DNA of 64,000 nucleotides from JAIEPM01 sp964546815 (GCA_964546815.1 CAZJLR010000003.1:124001-188000), one strand, 5' to 3'; positions 7,438 through 17,233 are shown, counted from the first letter of the stretch. Numbers and translations are program-made. Notes: generated by a model from the sequence alone, not told the origin.

Positions 7438-10428
7438 CTAAACACTCCAGTTCATGCCAACAATGAACCTGAAGGGGAGAGTGTAGCGTGTACCTTGATA
7501 TGGACTGCCTAAATTGATGGGCGCGCGCGAATTCAGCAAATTTTGGACGCGCAACTCAATTGCTGTCGGCATTAACCTACTGCTTTTGTTTTTCTTGTCT
7601 TTGGGAATGTTGTACCCCGCATTCACATTGAACAAAGTCAACACTGGCGAACGAGGCGGGTGAGGTCCGTATATGGCCGGGTCACGCCCATCAAGAAAGC
7701 CACTCCAGACAGTCATGTTAGGAAGTATCCAGAAATTCTTGGTTCTATATCCCAACGCAGCAGTCCCGCTTTCTCGTCGATCGTGATCAATATACTTTTC
7801 GTCCGGAGGAGTGGGGTCAATATCATAGATACCCCCCGTGTCTCGCTTTGTGCCGCGCAAATAATTCGCAGAAACAGTATTAGACAGGTAGCCATAAAAT
7901 CCCTGCCCTTCTTTGGAAGGCTTCATGTCAATTCTTTGCTCAACGCCGTAAGCCTCCAGTGCACTCAGAGTAAGGCGTTGATAAAGGAGTGTGTTATTGA
8001 TCGGCAGCTCATCACCCACATCTAATAGATGCTTGTAGAAAAGATTTGTGCGAGCAACAAAGCGCGGACCGAGCTGTGTTTCGATGCTGGTATCAATCAG
8101 CTTTCCACGAGTTGCGTGCATTGGTTTAATCGCGCCATTCCATTGGCCGTTCGGTTGGGGCCCATCATTAATATTGAATGGTCGAACAAGCAGGTCAACC
8201 GGCGGTGGTTGAAAGATTTGCGAATAAGAGCCGCGCAATACAGTATTTTTTGTGAGAGCGAATGATGCACCATAGCGACCACTCGCTTGCGCATTGCCAA
8301 CCTTTTGAGATTTGAACTGATTGATATCAAAGAACGGCACGCCAGGGGTCGAGGCTAGCAATTGAGCTAAACGCAAAGTGTTGCCGAAGAAACCGTAATA
8401 AACATCAGCGCGAACACCTGCGTCTACAGTAAGGCGTTTTAAGAAGCCTTTGTTTGGCGTCCATGAATCTTGCAAGTATGCACTCTGCAACAAGCGAAAT
8501 GCTTTGAACTTTCCAACATTACCTTGCAATTGCGGACCGCCCGCTTGCCCGGTAAAAGGACTTACAACTTGTCCCAGGGGAAATGGATTTGGATTGATCG
8601 AATTTAGCTGAGAATTCAAGTCGCTTAGACTTGCCTGCAAATCACCGAGCGAATCAGTCAATGCATCTGCAGTGTCTGTATCACCAGCAAGTGTCGAAGC
8701 CAAAATTCCTTGCTGCGTAGAAAAGATTTGCTGATTGGTTGAATTTATCTGGTTGCGAGTGTCGCCAATTTGCCCATTTGCATCAGCCACAGCATTGAGT
8801 GTAGCTGTGGTGTCGGCGTTGCGGTAAGTCCCGTTATAGAATGTACTCACCGGTCTAAACTCGCTCAGGAATCCAGCCAGCAAATGGTGGCTCTTAAATG
8901 CAGTTTTCGAAATATCGCCTTGCAAAGAAAGTGCATAATTTTTCCGCTTACCATAGGGCGCTACCGATTGAAGTAAGCCATCACCATTGATAATGGGTTG
9001 AGGATCAAAAACATTTGAAGAGGTCAACTTCTGTGTGTAGAACGAGTTAACCACATAGAAGTTTGACTGGTCGAACCATTTACTGAACTGGTGATTATAG
9101 TGACCAATCAAATAATTAGCTGCATCATGCTCGTTTAGCTTTACACCGACATTTGCCGAGATAACTGGCGTGGGTTGATGCATGAAAGTTTCATTGATTC
9201 CCAAAATGAGTTTCAACGTGTCTTTATCAGTGGGGCGGTAAACAACCTTGCTGAGCAGGTTCATATCAAGCCTGCCATTGCGCCTGAACTGAACAGTGGG
9301 AGGCTGTGTGCCTAGTAAGGTTGAATAAACAGAGCCGGAAGATTCTGCTGCGACTCTATTCCATTTGCTATTTTTGTCCTGACTCAAAGCAGAACTGGCG
9401 TAATAATTGACGCCACCGTTAAGAGGCCCACCAAGCTGAGAGCCATATTCAAACACCGGTTTGTCTTGCACCGGCATTGATTTCATTCGCACAACCGCCC
9501 CAAGTGGTCCGCCACCGTCTCTAGCTTGATAGCCGCCTATATCGACATCTACGGATTGCAATGAGCGTGGACTGGCAAATTGAGCCTGCTGCAAAACACC
9601 GGCAGCCTCAGGCAAGACTGCGCCATCAACAACATAGTTAAGTGAGTTATGTTCTCCGCGTACTATTATGTTGCCTGCCGTATCCGGCAAAACACCAGGG
9701 GTAGTATTAAGAACTTGTTGTAGGTTGTTGCCATCACCAATGTCGTGCAGCAACATTTTATTTATGTGAGTGCGACTGCCGATTTGGTCAGGGTGAATCA
9801 GAGTACGTTTGCCTGTGATGCGAAGAATTTCGTAGCCCTCGACACTCTCCATATCAATCTTGAGCTGCTTGCTTTCATTTGCAAGCACCGTAAATTTGTC
9901 TGAGTAGGCAAACATTCCATCGGCAGTGACGGTGAGGATCCAATCACCAACAGGAAGATTTCTGAACGAAAATACTCCATCAGAGTTTGTCAGCATATCC
10001 TGCTGCTCATGCTTACCTTCAGAGTGGCGCACAACAACGCGAGCCTCTGTGACAACTTTGTTATTGTCGATGTTACGCACAAGTCCTTGCGCCGACCCAG
10101 CTTCAACAACGCGTGCAGCCTTAGCGCCACTGCCGGCACTTGCCGAAGATGACTTCCCACTTGCTTGCGAGGTGCTATTAGATTGACCAGAAGGCACTAC
10201 TTTTGGTGCACTAGATTTCGCGGAATTTGATTTGATAGCAGAGTTAGATTTGACTGCAGAGTTCGAATTGCTTGCAGACGTTGCATTTTGCGCCTGCTTT
10301 GACGCCCCGTTTTGCTCAGCGGAAACAGGCGATTGGCCATACGCACCAGATTGACAACCCAGAACTATCGAAAGTGCGAGGGGCGGAAGTATGCAACTTA
10401 CAAAGCACCGGTATGGCAATGAATACAC
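7438..10428 (-). CDS. TonB-dependent outer-membrane receptor with N-terminal carboxypeptidase-regulatory-like domain
   Basis: The 996-residue protein begins with a signal peptide (about residues 1-30; VLGC could be a lipobox, or cleavage may follow AYGQ). A Ser/Asn/Lys low-complexity stretch follows (about 35-105), then a CarboxypepD_reg-like beta domain (SAQGLVRNIDNNKVVTEARVVV..., about 110-190). The plug domain (LQQVLNTTPGVLPDTAGNIIVRGEHNSLNYVVDGA, about 235-330) precedes a long Tyr/Asn-rich beta barrel ending in PFRFIVGMNWSV. It would import a ligand across the outer membrane using TonB energy; the ligand is unknown and no tonB/exbBD is nearby. A GTG start is chosen because AGGAG lies 8 bases upstream. 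It is 145 bases downstream of the cytochrome/DUF255/TPR operon. Confidence 0.88.
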   Translation of the reverse strand: MYSLPYRCFVSCILPPLALSIVLGCQSGAYGQSPVSAEQNGASKQAQNATSASNSNSAVKSNSAIKSNSAKSSAPKVVPSGQSNSTSQASGKSSSASAGSGAKAARVVEAGSAQGLVRNIDNNKVVTEARVVVRHSEGKHEQQDMLTNSDGVFSFRNLPVGDWILTVTADGMFAYSDKFTVLANESKQLKIDMESVEGYEILRITGKRTLIHPDQIGSRTHINKMLLHDIGDGNNLQQVLNTTPGVLPDTAGNIIVRGEHNSLNYVVDGAVLPEAAGVLQQAQFASPRSLQSVDVDIGGYQARDGGGPLGAVVRMKSMPVQDKPVFEYGSQLGGPLNGGVNYYASSALSQDKNSKWNRVAAESSGSVYSTLLGTQPPTVQFRRNGRLDMNLLSKVVYRPTDKDTLKLILGINETFMHQPTPVISANVGVKLNEHDAANYLIGHYNHQFSKWFDQSNFYVVNSFYTQKLTSSNVFDPQPIINGDGLLQSVAPYGKRKNYALSLQGDISKTAFKSHHLLAGFLSEFRPVSTFYNGTYRNADTTATLNAVADANGQIGDTRNQINSTNQQIFSTQQGILASTLAGDTDTADALTDSLGDLQASLSDLNSQLNSINPNPFPLGQVVSPFTGQAGGPQLQGNVGKFKAFRLLQSAYLQDSWTPNKGFLKRLTVDAGVRADVYYGFFGNTLRLAQLLASTPGVPFFDINQFKSQKVGNAQASGRYGASFALTKNTVLRGSYSQIFQPPPVDLLVRPFNINDGPQPNGQWNGAIKPMHATRGKLIDTSIETQLGPRFVARTNLFYKHLLDVGDELPINNTLLYQRLTLSALEAYGVEQRIDMKPSKEGQGFYGYLSNTVSANYLRGTKRDTGGIYDIDPTPPDEKYIDHDRRESGTAALGYRTKNFWILPNMTVWSGFLDGRDPAIYGPHPPRSPVLTLFNVNAGYNIPKDKKNKSSRLMPTAIELRVQNLLNSRAPINLGSPYQGTRYTLPFRFIVGMNWSV

Positions 10429-10573
10429 GTCTGCCGCTCCTGTCGGCAGTTACTTGCTGTAATTGCCAATTTAAAAGACACTAAAAGTATATTCAAACAA
10501 AAAGAATTGAGAAGCTATCCCCCCGGAACGGTTAGCGTTTTCTCGCTCTGCATATCAAGCCATACAAGAAAGA

Positions 10574-12307
10574 TTATTGCTTCAACTTTTCCTTTTCAAG
10601 AGCCTTCTTGCAATCGGCTATGTTTATGCTCAGGTTTTGACTCAAGTTCGGCTTGATTTTTATCGCTTCGTTGTAATCATCAATTGCTTTATCGTATTCG
10701 CCCAATTTTTCCAGCGCTATTCCACGGCTACACAAAGCATCAGTATTTTTTGCTGAGATCTTAATTGCTCTGTTGTAATCCAGAACCGCAGCGCTGTAAT
10801 CATCAAGCCGCATGAATGCTGCAGCTCGGTCTATGTAGAGTCCCGCTTTTTTCGAGTCATGCTTGATTGCGGAACTGTAAGCTGCCACCGCATCCTTATA
10901 CTTAGCTTCACCATAGGCGATGACCGCATCTCTAAGAACGTCTCTTTCAGAGTCAGACGATTTGGGTTCGCTCAGAATATTCTTTTTCAAGAAAGAGGCA
11001 ATTCCTTCGGAGGAAGTCCAGTCATCTAGAACTTGGGCGGCACTAAACTCTGCCAGTGCTTCGACAGGCTTTGAAGCAGCGTAGCTCGTGGGGACACCAA
11101 GTGTAGCGGCATAGGGAACGACTTTGTGCCCAACTGTTTGTCTATAGTTTTCAGCCATGTTATACCGTTCTATCAATGGCTCAACAAGGCGCAACCATTT
11201 TTTGTCTTGCGAAATATATTGGCTGGCATCAACATAATGGGTCAACTCGTGCGACAAGTCCCATTCCAAATCAGCAACAGACAATCGCAACGCGCCGGGA
11301 TATAACATTATCCGGGCCGCGCTTGTATTGATTGTTTGCCTGTCTTTCCCCGTGGTTTTGCTCAGCATCAAGAGAATTTTCTTCCCATTGCAAGCTCTTT
11401 CGATTAGACCTGGAGATTTTTTCTTTATATTGGAAAGCACAGCACTGAGAAATTTTTTGTCTTCAGCCGACCAACTGTCCAAGTTTGCATTTTCTGATGT
11501 CCACTCTTTTGCAAACGAATCATCAGGATTTACAAACGAAACATCATTTTCTGTGTCAAGCACTCTATCTGCGTAGTCTCGGTAGTTGTCGAGCTTGCCC
11601 ACCGCAATCTGGGGGTCACAAGAAATAGCTTTAGCCCAATCACTTGCACTTTTATCGAATTGACCAATATGCCTATATGCGGCAGCACGAGCAGCGTAAT
11701 AACTTGCTTTGGCAGGACTTATCGCAATAGCCTTTGTGTAATCATCAATTGCCTTTTGGTACATACCTTGGTTGAAATATACTGCAGCGCGACTACTAAT
11801 AATAAGACTAGATTGTGGATCAATTTGAAATGCAGTCGTATAGTCATCGAGAGCATCTTGAAACTGACCAAGCTTTTCAAAAGCGTAAGCGCGGCTACTA
11901 AAAGCAAATGAATATTTCGGATTTATGCTGATAGCACGGTTATAGTCATCTATTGCTTCCTTGTACATTCCCAGTGAATCATAACTATTTCCGCGATTTG
12001 CCAGCACATAAATGTTGCCTGGGTCGAGCGCCAGAGCTTTGTCGCAATCTTCAATGGCTTTGCGCGAGAGTCCAAGGCGGTTGAAATCACGCCCCCGAGC
12101 AATATATGCACGCAACGAGTTGGGATTGAGTTTTATAACTCTGTCTAAATAAGTTATCGAGTCAGCATATTTTTCCTGCTGCATTAACAACTCACCCTGC
12201 TTTAGATAATCATCTTCAGGTGTGCCTATTGCGCGCGGTGAGAATAAATTTGCAGTAAGCAATAACGCAAGCGCCAGGCTTAACTTAAGAGATGACTGAT
12301 TTTTCAA
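10574..12307 (-). CDS. secreted TPR protein with central HELTH (putative zinc peptidase) segment
   Basis: The 577-residue protein starts with a signal peptide (KNQSSLKLSLALALLLTANLFSPRAIG). About six tetratricopeptide repeats fill residues 35-230 (for example ALALDPGNIYVLANRGNSYDSLG) and about three more close the protein (about 470-570). Between them lies a non-TPR region with WDLSHELTHYVDAS (HELTH at about 353-357), a zinc-peptidase-like HExxH motif; a third ligand cannot be assigned. The start is the TTG at 12307: GGAAGGAAG lies just before it and it overlaps the TGA of the upstream DUF255 gene (ATTGA), so the genes are translationally coupled. It is probably exported. Peptidase activity is inference. 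Confidence 0.8.
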   Translation of the reverse strand: MKNQSSLKLSLALALLLTANLFSPRAIGTPEDDYLKQGELLMQQEKYADSITYLDRVIKLNPNSLRAYIARGRDFNRLGLSRKAIEDCDKALALDPGNIYVLANRGNSYDSLGMYKEAIDDYNRAISINPKYSFAFSSRAYAFEKLGQFQDALDDYTTAFQIDPQSSLIISSRAAVYFNQGMYQKAIDDYTKAIAISPAKASYYAARAAAYRHIGQFDKSASDWAKAISCDPQIAVGKLDNYRDYADRVLDTENDVSFVNPDDSFAKEWTSENANLDSWSAEDKKFLSAVLSNIKKKSPGLIERACNGKKILLMLSKTTGKDRQTINTSAARIMLYPGALRLSVADLEWDLSHELTHYVDASQYISQDKKWLRLVEPLIERYNMAENYRQTVGHKVVPYAATLGVPTSYAASKPVEALAEFSAAQVLDDWTSSEGIASFLKKNILSEPKSSDSERDVLRDAVIAYGEAKYKDAVAAYSSAIKHDSKKAGLYIDRAAAFMRLDDYSAAVLDYNRAIKISAKNTDALCSRGIALEKLGEYDKAIDDYNEAIKIKPNLSQNLSINIADCKKALEKEKLKQ

Positions 12308-14250
12308 TGACTTCCTTCCATAATTGCATTCTTTTGACCCAAACTCAAACAAAGAGCCTTCAAGAGTGTCGCATGCCCACCTGGCGAAGCCAGTGCTTCA
12401 GATGCATGTTTTTGCAGCCCTTGCTCAACGAACTCTCGATATTCTTGCCCCCCGACATTTTGCAAACGCATAAAGTCTATGATTGCGACAACGCCGGCTG
12501 CTGGTAAGTTCGAATCAACATATTCAGACCTTTTGAGAGGCAAATCTGATTCATTACTTTGCACAAAATCTTGACTCGATTTAGACCTGAAATTGGCGAT
12601 CATTTCATCGCAAAGATTGTGTGCTTTAGCGTCCCACGCCGCCGCATCATCAATCTCAGACATATCTTTCAGAGCCTGGACTGTGTAAGCATAATCCTCA
12701 AGCAATGAGCGATTTGCCGCCTGTGTTCCATAAGAATAATGTCTCAACTTTCCATCAGCTCTCATTTTAGTCAAAAGAAAAGCTGCATCAGTTTTCGCAG
12801 CATCAAGATATTTTTGATCTTTACTTGCGGCATACAATTTGGCAAGCGCGCTTATAGTCAAAGCATTCCAACTGCAAATTATTTTCTCGTCTCGCTCTGG
12901 CTTTTTGCGTTTTTGCTTTAGAGCCTGCATTTTTTCTCGCAAGCCTTTTAGCTTAGCCATAAACTCTTCGTATGAAAGCTTGTATTTATCAGCGAGTTTC
13001 TCGGGTGACTCGCTTAAACGAGGTACAGAAAATGTTGGACCGTAATTTCCTTTTTCTTTGATGTTAAATACATCATTGAAAAAAGTTGCGTCTTGCCGCG
13101 ACATGCAAGAAATAGCATCAGCGGGAGTATAACAATAATAGGCACCGACACCTTCGCCACTTTCAGAGTCAAAACTTGAATAGAAAGCACCCTCAGGGCT
13201 GCGCAAGTCACTGAGGATAAAGTCCATAGCATCTTTGGCCATGTCGAGAAAATAAGGTCTTCCGGTTAATTTGTAAGCATCAACGTAAGCCGAAACTAGC
13301 AGAGCATTGTCACACAACATTTTCTCGAAATGCGGTATTTGCCACTCTTCATCCATTGAAAAACGAAAGAAGCCACCATCTACCTGATCATGTATTCCAC
13401 CACCACCGAGCTTTTCCAGAGTTAAGTCAACTACGTGGCGACAAATTGAATCTCCACCCGGTTTACCCAAATAGTTTTTATTTGCAGCATAAATAAAAAA
13501 ATCAAGCACGCAAGGCACTGGAAACTTACGCTCATTATCGGCACCAAAGCCGCCCCAAACAGGGTCAAAAGCTTTAAGTTGGCTTTCAATACACTGTTTT
13601 ACGATTTGTTCATTGCTTAGCGTATTTTTTTCAGCCTTTGTATCCGACAAAGATTTAACTACGTCCATGGCCATTTCAGCCTGTTTTTCGGCACCACTTC
13701 GATCTGTTTTCCAGCGAGTATCCAATTTTTTGAGAACATCGATAAAAGCAGGGCGTCCAAACATCGGCTTTGAAGGGAAATAAGTGCCCGCAAAGAAAGG
13801 TTTCAAATCGGGAGTCAGGGCAAGTGTCAAAGGCCAACCGGCACTTCCTGTTAGAGCCATTGAAGCTCTTACATAAATATCATCAACATCAGGACGCTCT
13901 TCTCTATCTACTTGCACATTGATGAAATGCTCGTTCATGTATCTCGCTATTTCAGGATTTGAAAATGATTCGCGCTCCATGACGTGACACCAGTAACAAG
14001 ATGAAAATCCTATGGAAACAAAGATGGGCTTTTGCTGGCTGCGCGCAAGGCTAAAAGCAGCTTCCCCCCACGGATACCATTCAACAGGGTCTTTAGAGTG
14101 CTGACGAAGATATCGACTTTTTTCTTTTGCTAAGTGATTTATATGAGGGTTCGACATTTGGCTGGCCATAGCAAAAGCACAAGCAAATAAGCCAGCCGCA
14201 AGCAATACTTTCTGATAGATTTTAGTCGACGTCTGTTTTGCTTGCATCAA
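12304..14250 (-). CDS. DUF255 thioredoxin-fold protein (YyaL/SSP411-like)
   Basis: The 648-residue protein opens with a likely signal peptide (KIYQKVLLAAGLFACAFAMAS), then the hallmark of the DUF255/Thioredox_DsbH family: NHLAKEKSRYLRQHSKDPVEW and GFSSCYWCHVMERESF, with a CxxC at about C85/C88, followed by VDREERPDVDDIY. The rest is the alpha/alpha-barrel-like part typical of the family (GGGGIHDQVDGGFFRFSMDEEWQIPHFEKMLCDNALL). Homologues are usually cytoplasmic, so the export signal is a point of interest; it suggests thiol redox work in the periplasm beside c-type cytochromes. It starts 24 bases after the lipoprotein cytochrome gene and overlaps the TPR-HELTH gene. Confidence 0.88.
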   Translation of the reverse strand: MMQAKQTSTKIYQKVLLAAGLFACAFAMASQMSNPHINHLAKEKSRYLRQHSKDPVEWYPWGEAAFSLARSQQKPIFVSIGFSSCYWCHVMERESFSNPEIARYMNEHFINVQVDREERPDVDDIYVRASMALTGSAGWPLTLALTPDLKPFFAGTYFPSKPMFGRPAFIDVLKKLDTRWKTDRSGAEKQAEMAMDVVKSLSDTKAEKNTLSNEQIVKQCIESQLKAFDPVWGGFGADNERKFPVPCVLDFFIYAANKNYLGKPGGDSICRHVVDLTLEKLGGGGIHDQVDGGFFRFSMDEEWQIPHFEKMLCDNALLVSAYVDAYKLTGRPYFLDMAKDAMDFILSDLRSPEGAFYSSFDSESGEGVGAYYCYTPADAISCMSRQDATFFNDVFNIKEKGNYGPTFSVPRLSESPEKLADKYKLSYEEFMAKLKGLREKMQALKQKRKKPERDEKIICSWNALTISALAKLYAASKDQKYLDAAKTDAAFLLTKMRADGKLRHYSYGTQAANRSLLEDYAYTVQALKDMSEIDDAAAWDAKAHNLCDEMIANFRSKSSQDFVQSNESDLPLKRSEYVDSNLPAAGVVAIIDFMRLQNVGGQEYREFVEQGLQKHASEALASPGGHATLLKALCLSLGQKNAIMEGSH

Positions 14251-14274
14251 TTAGTTAACCCATTGCTGTGCAAT

Positions 14275-15120
14275 TTACCGTTGGGACTGTGTACTTGCCT
14301 TTCCCGCAGGTTTCTTACAGCACTTATCCAAATCTTCCGCATCCAAAACAGGCGGCTTACCGTTCTTTTCATCATCCCACCAGGCCAAAGGTTTGTCACC
14401 GGGATCAACACTAAAGTGGCGTACATACTGAACCAACTTCTTGATGTAAGCGTTATCAACTTCTACTTTTAGAATTGGATCTTTGAAGTTTCGCCAGGGT
14501 GGCATTGCAGCCGGATAGAGCCCTTCGGCAATATGATTGAAGAGCATAAAATCTTGTCTGTCGTACAAACGAATATATTGATGAAAGTTAGCTGGGCGCG
14601 GGTCCAATGTATGTGATAAAGCCCCGTCACCAAAGCCTTTTGGTCCATGGCATTGGGCACAATTGGCACTGAAAAACGGGTCGATCTCCGCAATTTGTTT
14701 TTCGGTCATCGGAGGTATACCGAGCGAGCGGACAAAAAAGACTAAGTCCCACATCTCTTTGCCGCTCAAATTTACTTTTGGATGTTTCTTCTCAGGTAAG
14801 TCAAACTCCAGGGCTCTATAAGTCAAGATTGGAGTTTGATGATAGCTGTAAAATTCATCACTGAATTTGATTTTGCAAGCATCACTACCTTCGCCCTCAG
14901 CGCCATGACATGAAGCACAGTTTTGCGCATCCCAAATTTTGCGCCCATCAGTAATTGATGGATTGCTCATCGGATAAACTATTGCCGGTTGAGAAGCAGC
15001 ATTTTCTGGAGCGTTTCGATTTACAAATGAATTGCCGCTGGAATACTCAGTTGTAGTCTGAGTACAAGCTGAAAGCAAAGATAGAGAAGCAATAATGCTA
15101 AATAGAAAGCTGCTTTTCAT
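14275..15120 (-). CDS. di-heme cytochrome c lipoprotein
   Basis: The 281-residue protein has a lipoprotein signal (SIIASLSLLSAC, Cys at about 19) and two c-heme sites: CASCHGAEGEG and CAQCHGPKGFGDG. Candidate methionine ligands lie in segments such as AAMPPWRNFKD. The pattern recalls the tandem cytochrome domains of CcoP-type subunits, although there is no membrane helix other than the signal. It probably carries electrons in the periplasm, anchored to a membrane by lipid. The start is the ATG at 15120, which overlaps the stop of the preceding cytochrome gene (ATGA); upstream in-frame codons would extend into that gene. It forms one transcription unit with the CcoO-like cytochrome and DUF255 genes. 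Confidence 0.85.
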   Translation of the reverse strand: MKSSFLFSIIASLSLLSACTQTTTEYSSGNSFVNRNAPENAASQPAIVYPMSNPSITDGRKIWDAQNCASCHGAEGEGSDACKIKFSDEFYSYHQTPILTYRALEFDLPEKKHPKVNLSGKEMWDLVFFVRSLGIPPMTEKQIAEIDPFFSANCAQCHGPKGFGDGALSHTLDPRPANFHQYIRLYDRQDFMLFNHIAEGLYPAAMPPWRNFKDPILKVEVDNAYIKKLVQYVRHFSVDPGDKPLAWWDDEKNGKPPVLDAEDLDKCCKKPAGKASTQSQR

Positions 15121-16073
15121 TGGTCTGGCACCGGTGGATCCCATTGCTGGTGGGTATGTCGCATCTCAGCGGGCAGTGATTCAATGACCTCAACCGGCGG
15201 GTCGACAAGATTGGGGTCGCCTAGAGTTTTCAGGTATGAAACAAGATTCCATCTTTCTGTACTTGAAAGTGTATCTCCCCAGGCTGGCATACCGGCGCCG
15301 GGGACACCCTCTGAAATACGGAAAAACCAGTAAAGATCCGAGAAATTTTTGTATTTTCCCAAAGTAAAATTGGCAGGTTTATTCAGCATAGTTACAGAAG
15401 CACTGCCATTGCCTCTACCGGCGATACCATGGCAAGATGCACAATTTTGAATATACAATCCTCGTCCAGCTTGTATTGCCCGTGGAGAGCTGGTATCAAC
15501 ATCTTTTTTGGCAAGAAAGCGTTCATATTCTTTGGGCGGCTGATATGCATCGCTTGTCCGACGTCGATTACCCAGAGATTGAATGTAAGCCACCAAATCG
15601 TCGATATCTCGGTTTTTCAAATAGCTGAAACTAGGCATTATCGAGCCGGGCTTAAGCAATCTGGGATTAATTAAATGAGCTCTTTGCCAGCCGTTCGGAT
15701 AACGCTTGCCTTCATTGCTGAGATCGGGACCAGTGCGCGCTGTGCCCAATTGATTGGGTGTCTCAAAAACAAAATCACCCGCTGTCGAAACTGGACCCAG
15801 TCCTCTGTCTTGAGGGCGTACAAATTGGCTATGGCAATAAACACAGCCTTCCCGAATATATATCTGACGGCCGCGAGCAGGATCCCCATCATCTGTGGCT
15901 GTGTAAGTGTTCTCAAAACCGCTTGCAGTAGGTCTAAAGACGATAGTTGGCAGCAGCACTGTGACGAAAACGCCGGCAAAAAACAAAACCATAACAAGAA
16001 ACACCCCTAAGAGCAGGCGTTTGCTTTGCGGAGAGTTCTTTGGAGACTCAGGCTGACTTTGGTCCGTTTCCAT
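15117..16073 (-). CDS. membrane-anchored di-heme cytochrome c, CcoO-like then CcoP-like
   Basis: One transmembrane helix (about residues 19-46) anchors the 318-residue protein. The first heme domain, REGCVYCHSQFVRPQDRG (heme Cys at 77 and 80), continues with GTARTGPDLSNEGKRYPNGWQRAHLINPRLL and SIMPSFSYL, closely matching the soluble domain of CcoO/FixO from cbb3 oxidases. The second, CASCHGIAGRGNGSA (about 211-215) with AGMPAWGD, looks like a CcoP/cytochrome c class I domain. No catalytic CcoN gene is present in the window, so the oxidase partner, if any, is encoded elsewhere. It is the first gene of a cytochrome, cytochrome, DUF255, TPR operon that diverges from a metal-protein operon. Confidence 0.87.
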   Translation of the reverse strand: METDQSQPESPKNSPQSKRLLLGVFLVMVLFFAGVFVTVLLPTIVFRPTASGFENTYTATDDGDPARGRQIYIREGCVYCHSQFVRPQDRGLGPVSTAGDFVFETPNQLGTARTGPDLSNEGKRYPNGWQRAHLINPRLLKPGSIMPSFSYLKNRDIDDLVAYIQSLGNRRRTSDAYQPPKEYERFLAKKDVDTSSPRAIQAGRGLYIQNCASCHGIAGRGNGSASVTMLNKPANFTLGKYKNFSDLYWFFRISEGVPGAGMPAWGDTLSSTERWNLVSYLKTLGDPNLVDPPVEVIESLPAEMRHTHQQWDPPVPDQ

Positions 16074-16143
16074 TCGAAAGACAATAGACCATATTGCTCA
16101 AGCTAATTTTAGCATCGAGTCGATAAACACTTGCTTGACAAGA

Positions 16144-16172
16144 ACAGCCAATCTTAAATTGTTTTTGGCTGT
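16144..16172. promoter_or_regulatory. inverted repeat in the divergent cytochrome / metal-protein promoter region
   Basis: ACAGCCAA (16144-16151) and TTGGCTGT (16165-16172) are perfect inverted repeats 13 bases apart, in the 200-base region between divergent operons. A TTGACA lies at 16135-16140 and TATACAAT just after the repeat, so promoter elements surround it. A shared operator is a reasonable reading; no regulator is known. Confidence 0.4.
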
Positions 16173-16283
16173 ATACAATAGCCTAAAGTGCCTAAACAGA
16201 CTGATGATTCACATACATCAAAGGGAATAATGGCAAAAGAAGCAAATTTGAATTGTGCTTTTTGACTTTCTTTGGGAGGTAAT

Positions 16284-17210
16284 ATGGGTAATCGGAGACT
16301 GCCTTTAGCCGTTATGTCCTTGCTAATTGCTTCAAGCTTGCCGGTTTGCGCAATTGAAAAGCCCAAGGTAGCCGCATCTTCAAGTGCTCCAGCTAAAAGC
16401 AGCGCTGCAATGTCCGGCGGTATGGACATGAAAAACTGCCCGATGATGATGCCTTCTAAACATGTGGCTTATATCGGCTCGGCTGCAGTGTTTTCAGACG
16501 ATTTCGATTGGAAAGTCAGCCCAAATCCAGTACCACAAAAGAACAAACCGGTACTTCTCAAATTTGATATTAGTTGGAAAAAAGACCACAAAGCACTTTC
16601 AAACCTTGAAGTAGTGCACGAAAAATTGTGCCACTTGCTAATTGTCAGCCGTGATCTCAACGAATTTCAGCATATTCATCCAGACGTGACGGCACCTGGC
16701 AAGATGTCAGTCACCACCGAGTTTCCAAAAGACGGTCAGTACAAGATGTATTTGCAATTCACAGTCAAAGGCGACGGTGAATACACAATTGTCAAAGATC
16801 TCAATATAGGCAACGGAAAAGTAAAAACAGCAGCCGCGGTGCTCGGCGAAGACGCAGACAAAGCAAAAATGGTAGACGGCTTCAAATTTACTTTGCCAAA
16901 CCGTCCTGTGACAGCCAATGTGCAGCAGCCAATGCTAGTTTCAATTGAAAAAGACGGAAAGCCGGTGACAAATATTCAGCGCTATTTAGGTGCAGGTGGT
17001 CATGGCTGCATGATCAGCCAGGACTTGACCCAATTTTTGCATATTCACCCGATGCTAGTTCAAGCTGATGGTTTTCCTTATGAATCACCAATTCTTTTTC
17101 AGGCTACAGTTCCAAAACCAGGCAAATATAGAGCATGGATGCAATTTATGATTGATGGCAAAATTAGAATCGGAATCTGGGATCTAGTTATAAAGAAAGC
17201 AACCGAATAA
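16284..17210 (+). CDS. secreted YtkA-like / cupredoxin-like protein with Met-Cys-His-rich N-terminus
   Basis: The 308-residue protein has a signal peptide (RRLPLAVMSLLIASSLPVCA) and then a short Met/Cys-rich segment, MSGGMDMKNCPMMMPSKH, of the sort that binds copper. Two beta-sandwich units follow, each with HIHP: RDLNEFQHIHPDVTAPGKMSVTTEF and LTQFLHIHPMLVQADGFPYES. Each ends in a GxYxxxxQF strand, as in YtkA-like or FixH-related domains. The ATG at 16284 follows GGGAGGTAAT directly, which fixes the start. It heads an operon with the PCYCGC gene 23 bases downstream. Copper or other metal handling in the periplasm is inference from the Met/His content and the divergent cytochromes. Confidence 0.75.
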   Translation: MGNRRLPLAVMSLLIASSLPVCAIEKPKVAASSSAPAKSSAAMSGGMDMKNCPMMMPSKHVAYIGSAAVFSDDFDWKVSPNPVPQKNKPVLLKFDISWKKDHKALSNLEVVHEKLCHLLIVSRDLNEFQHIHPDVTAPGKMSVTTEFPKDGQYKMYLQFTVKGDGEYTIVKDLNIGNGKVKTAAAVLGEDADKAKMVDGFKFTLPNRPVTANVQQPMLVSIEKDGKPVTNIQRYLGAGGHGCMISQDLTQFLHIHPMLVQADGFPYESPILFQATVPKPGKYRAWMQFMIDGKIRIGIWDLVIKKATE

Positions 17211-17233
17211 GCAAAGCTGAATTGGGAGGGCGC

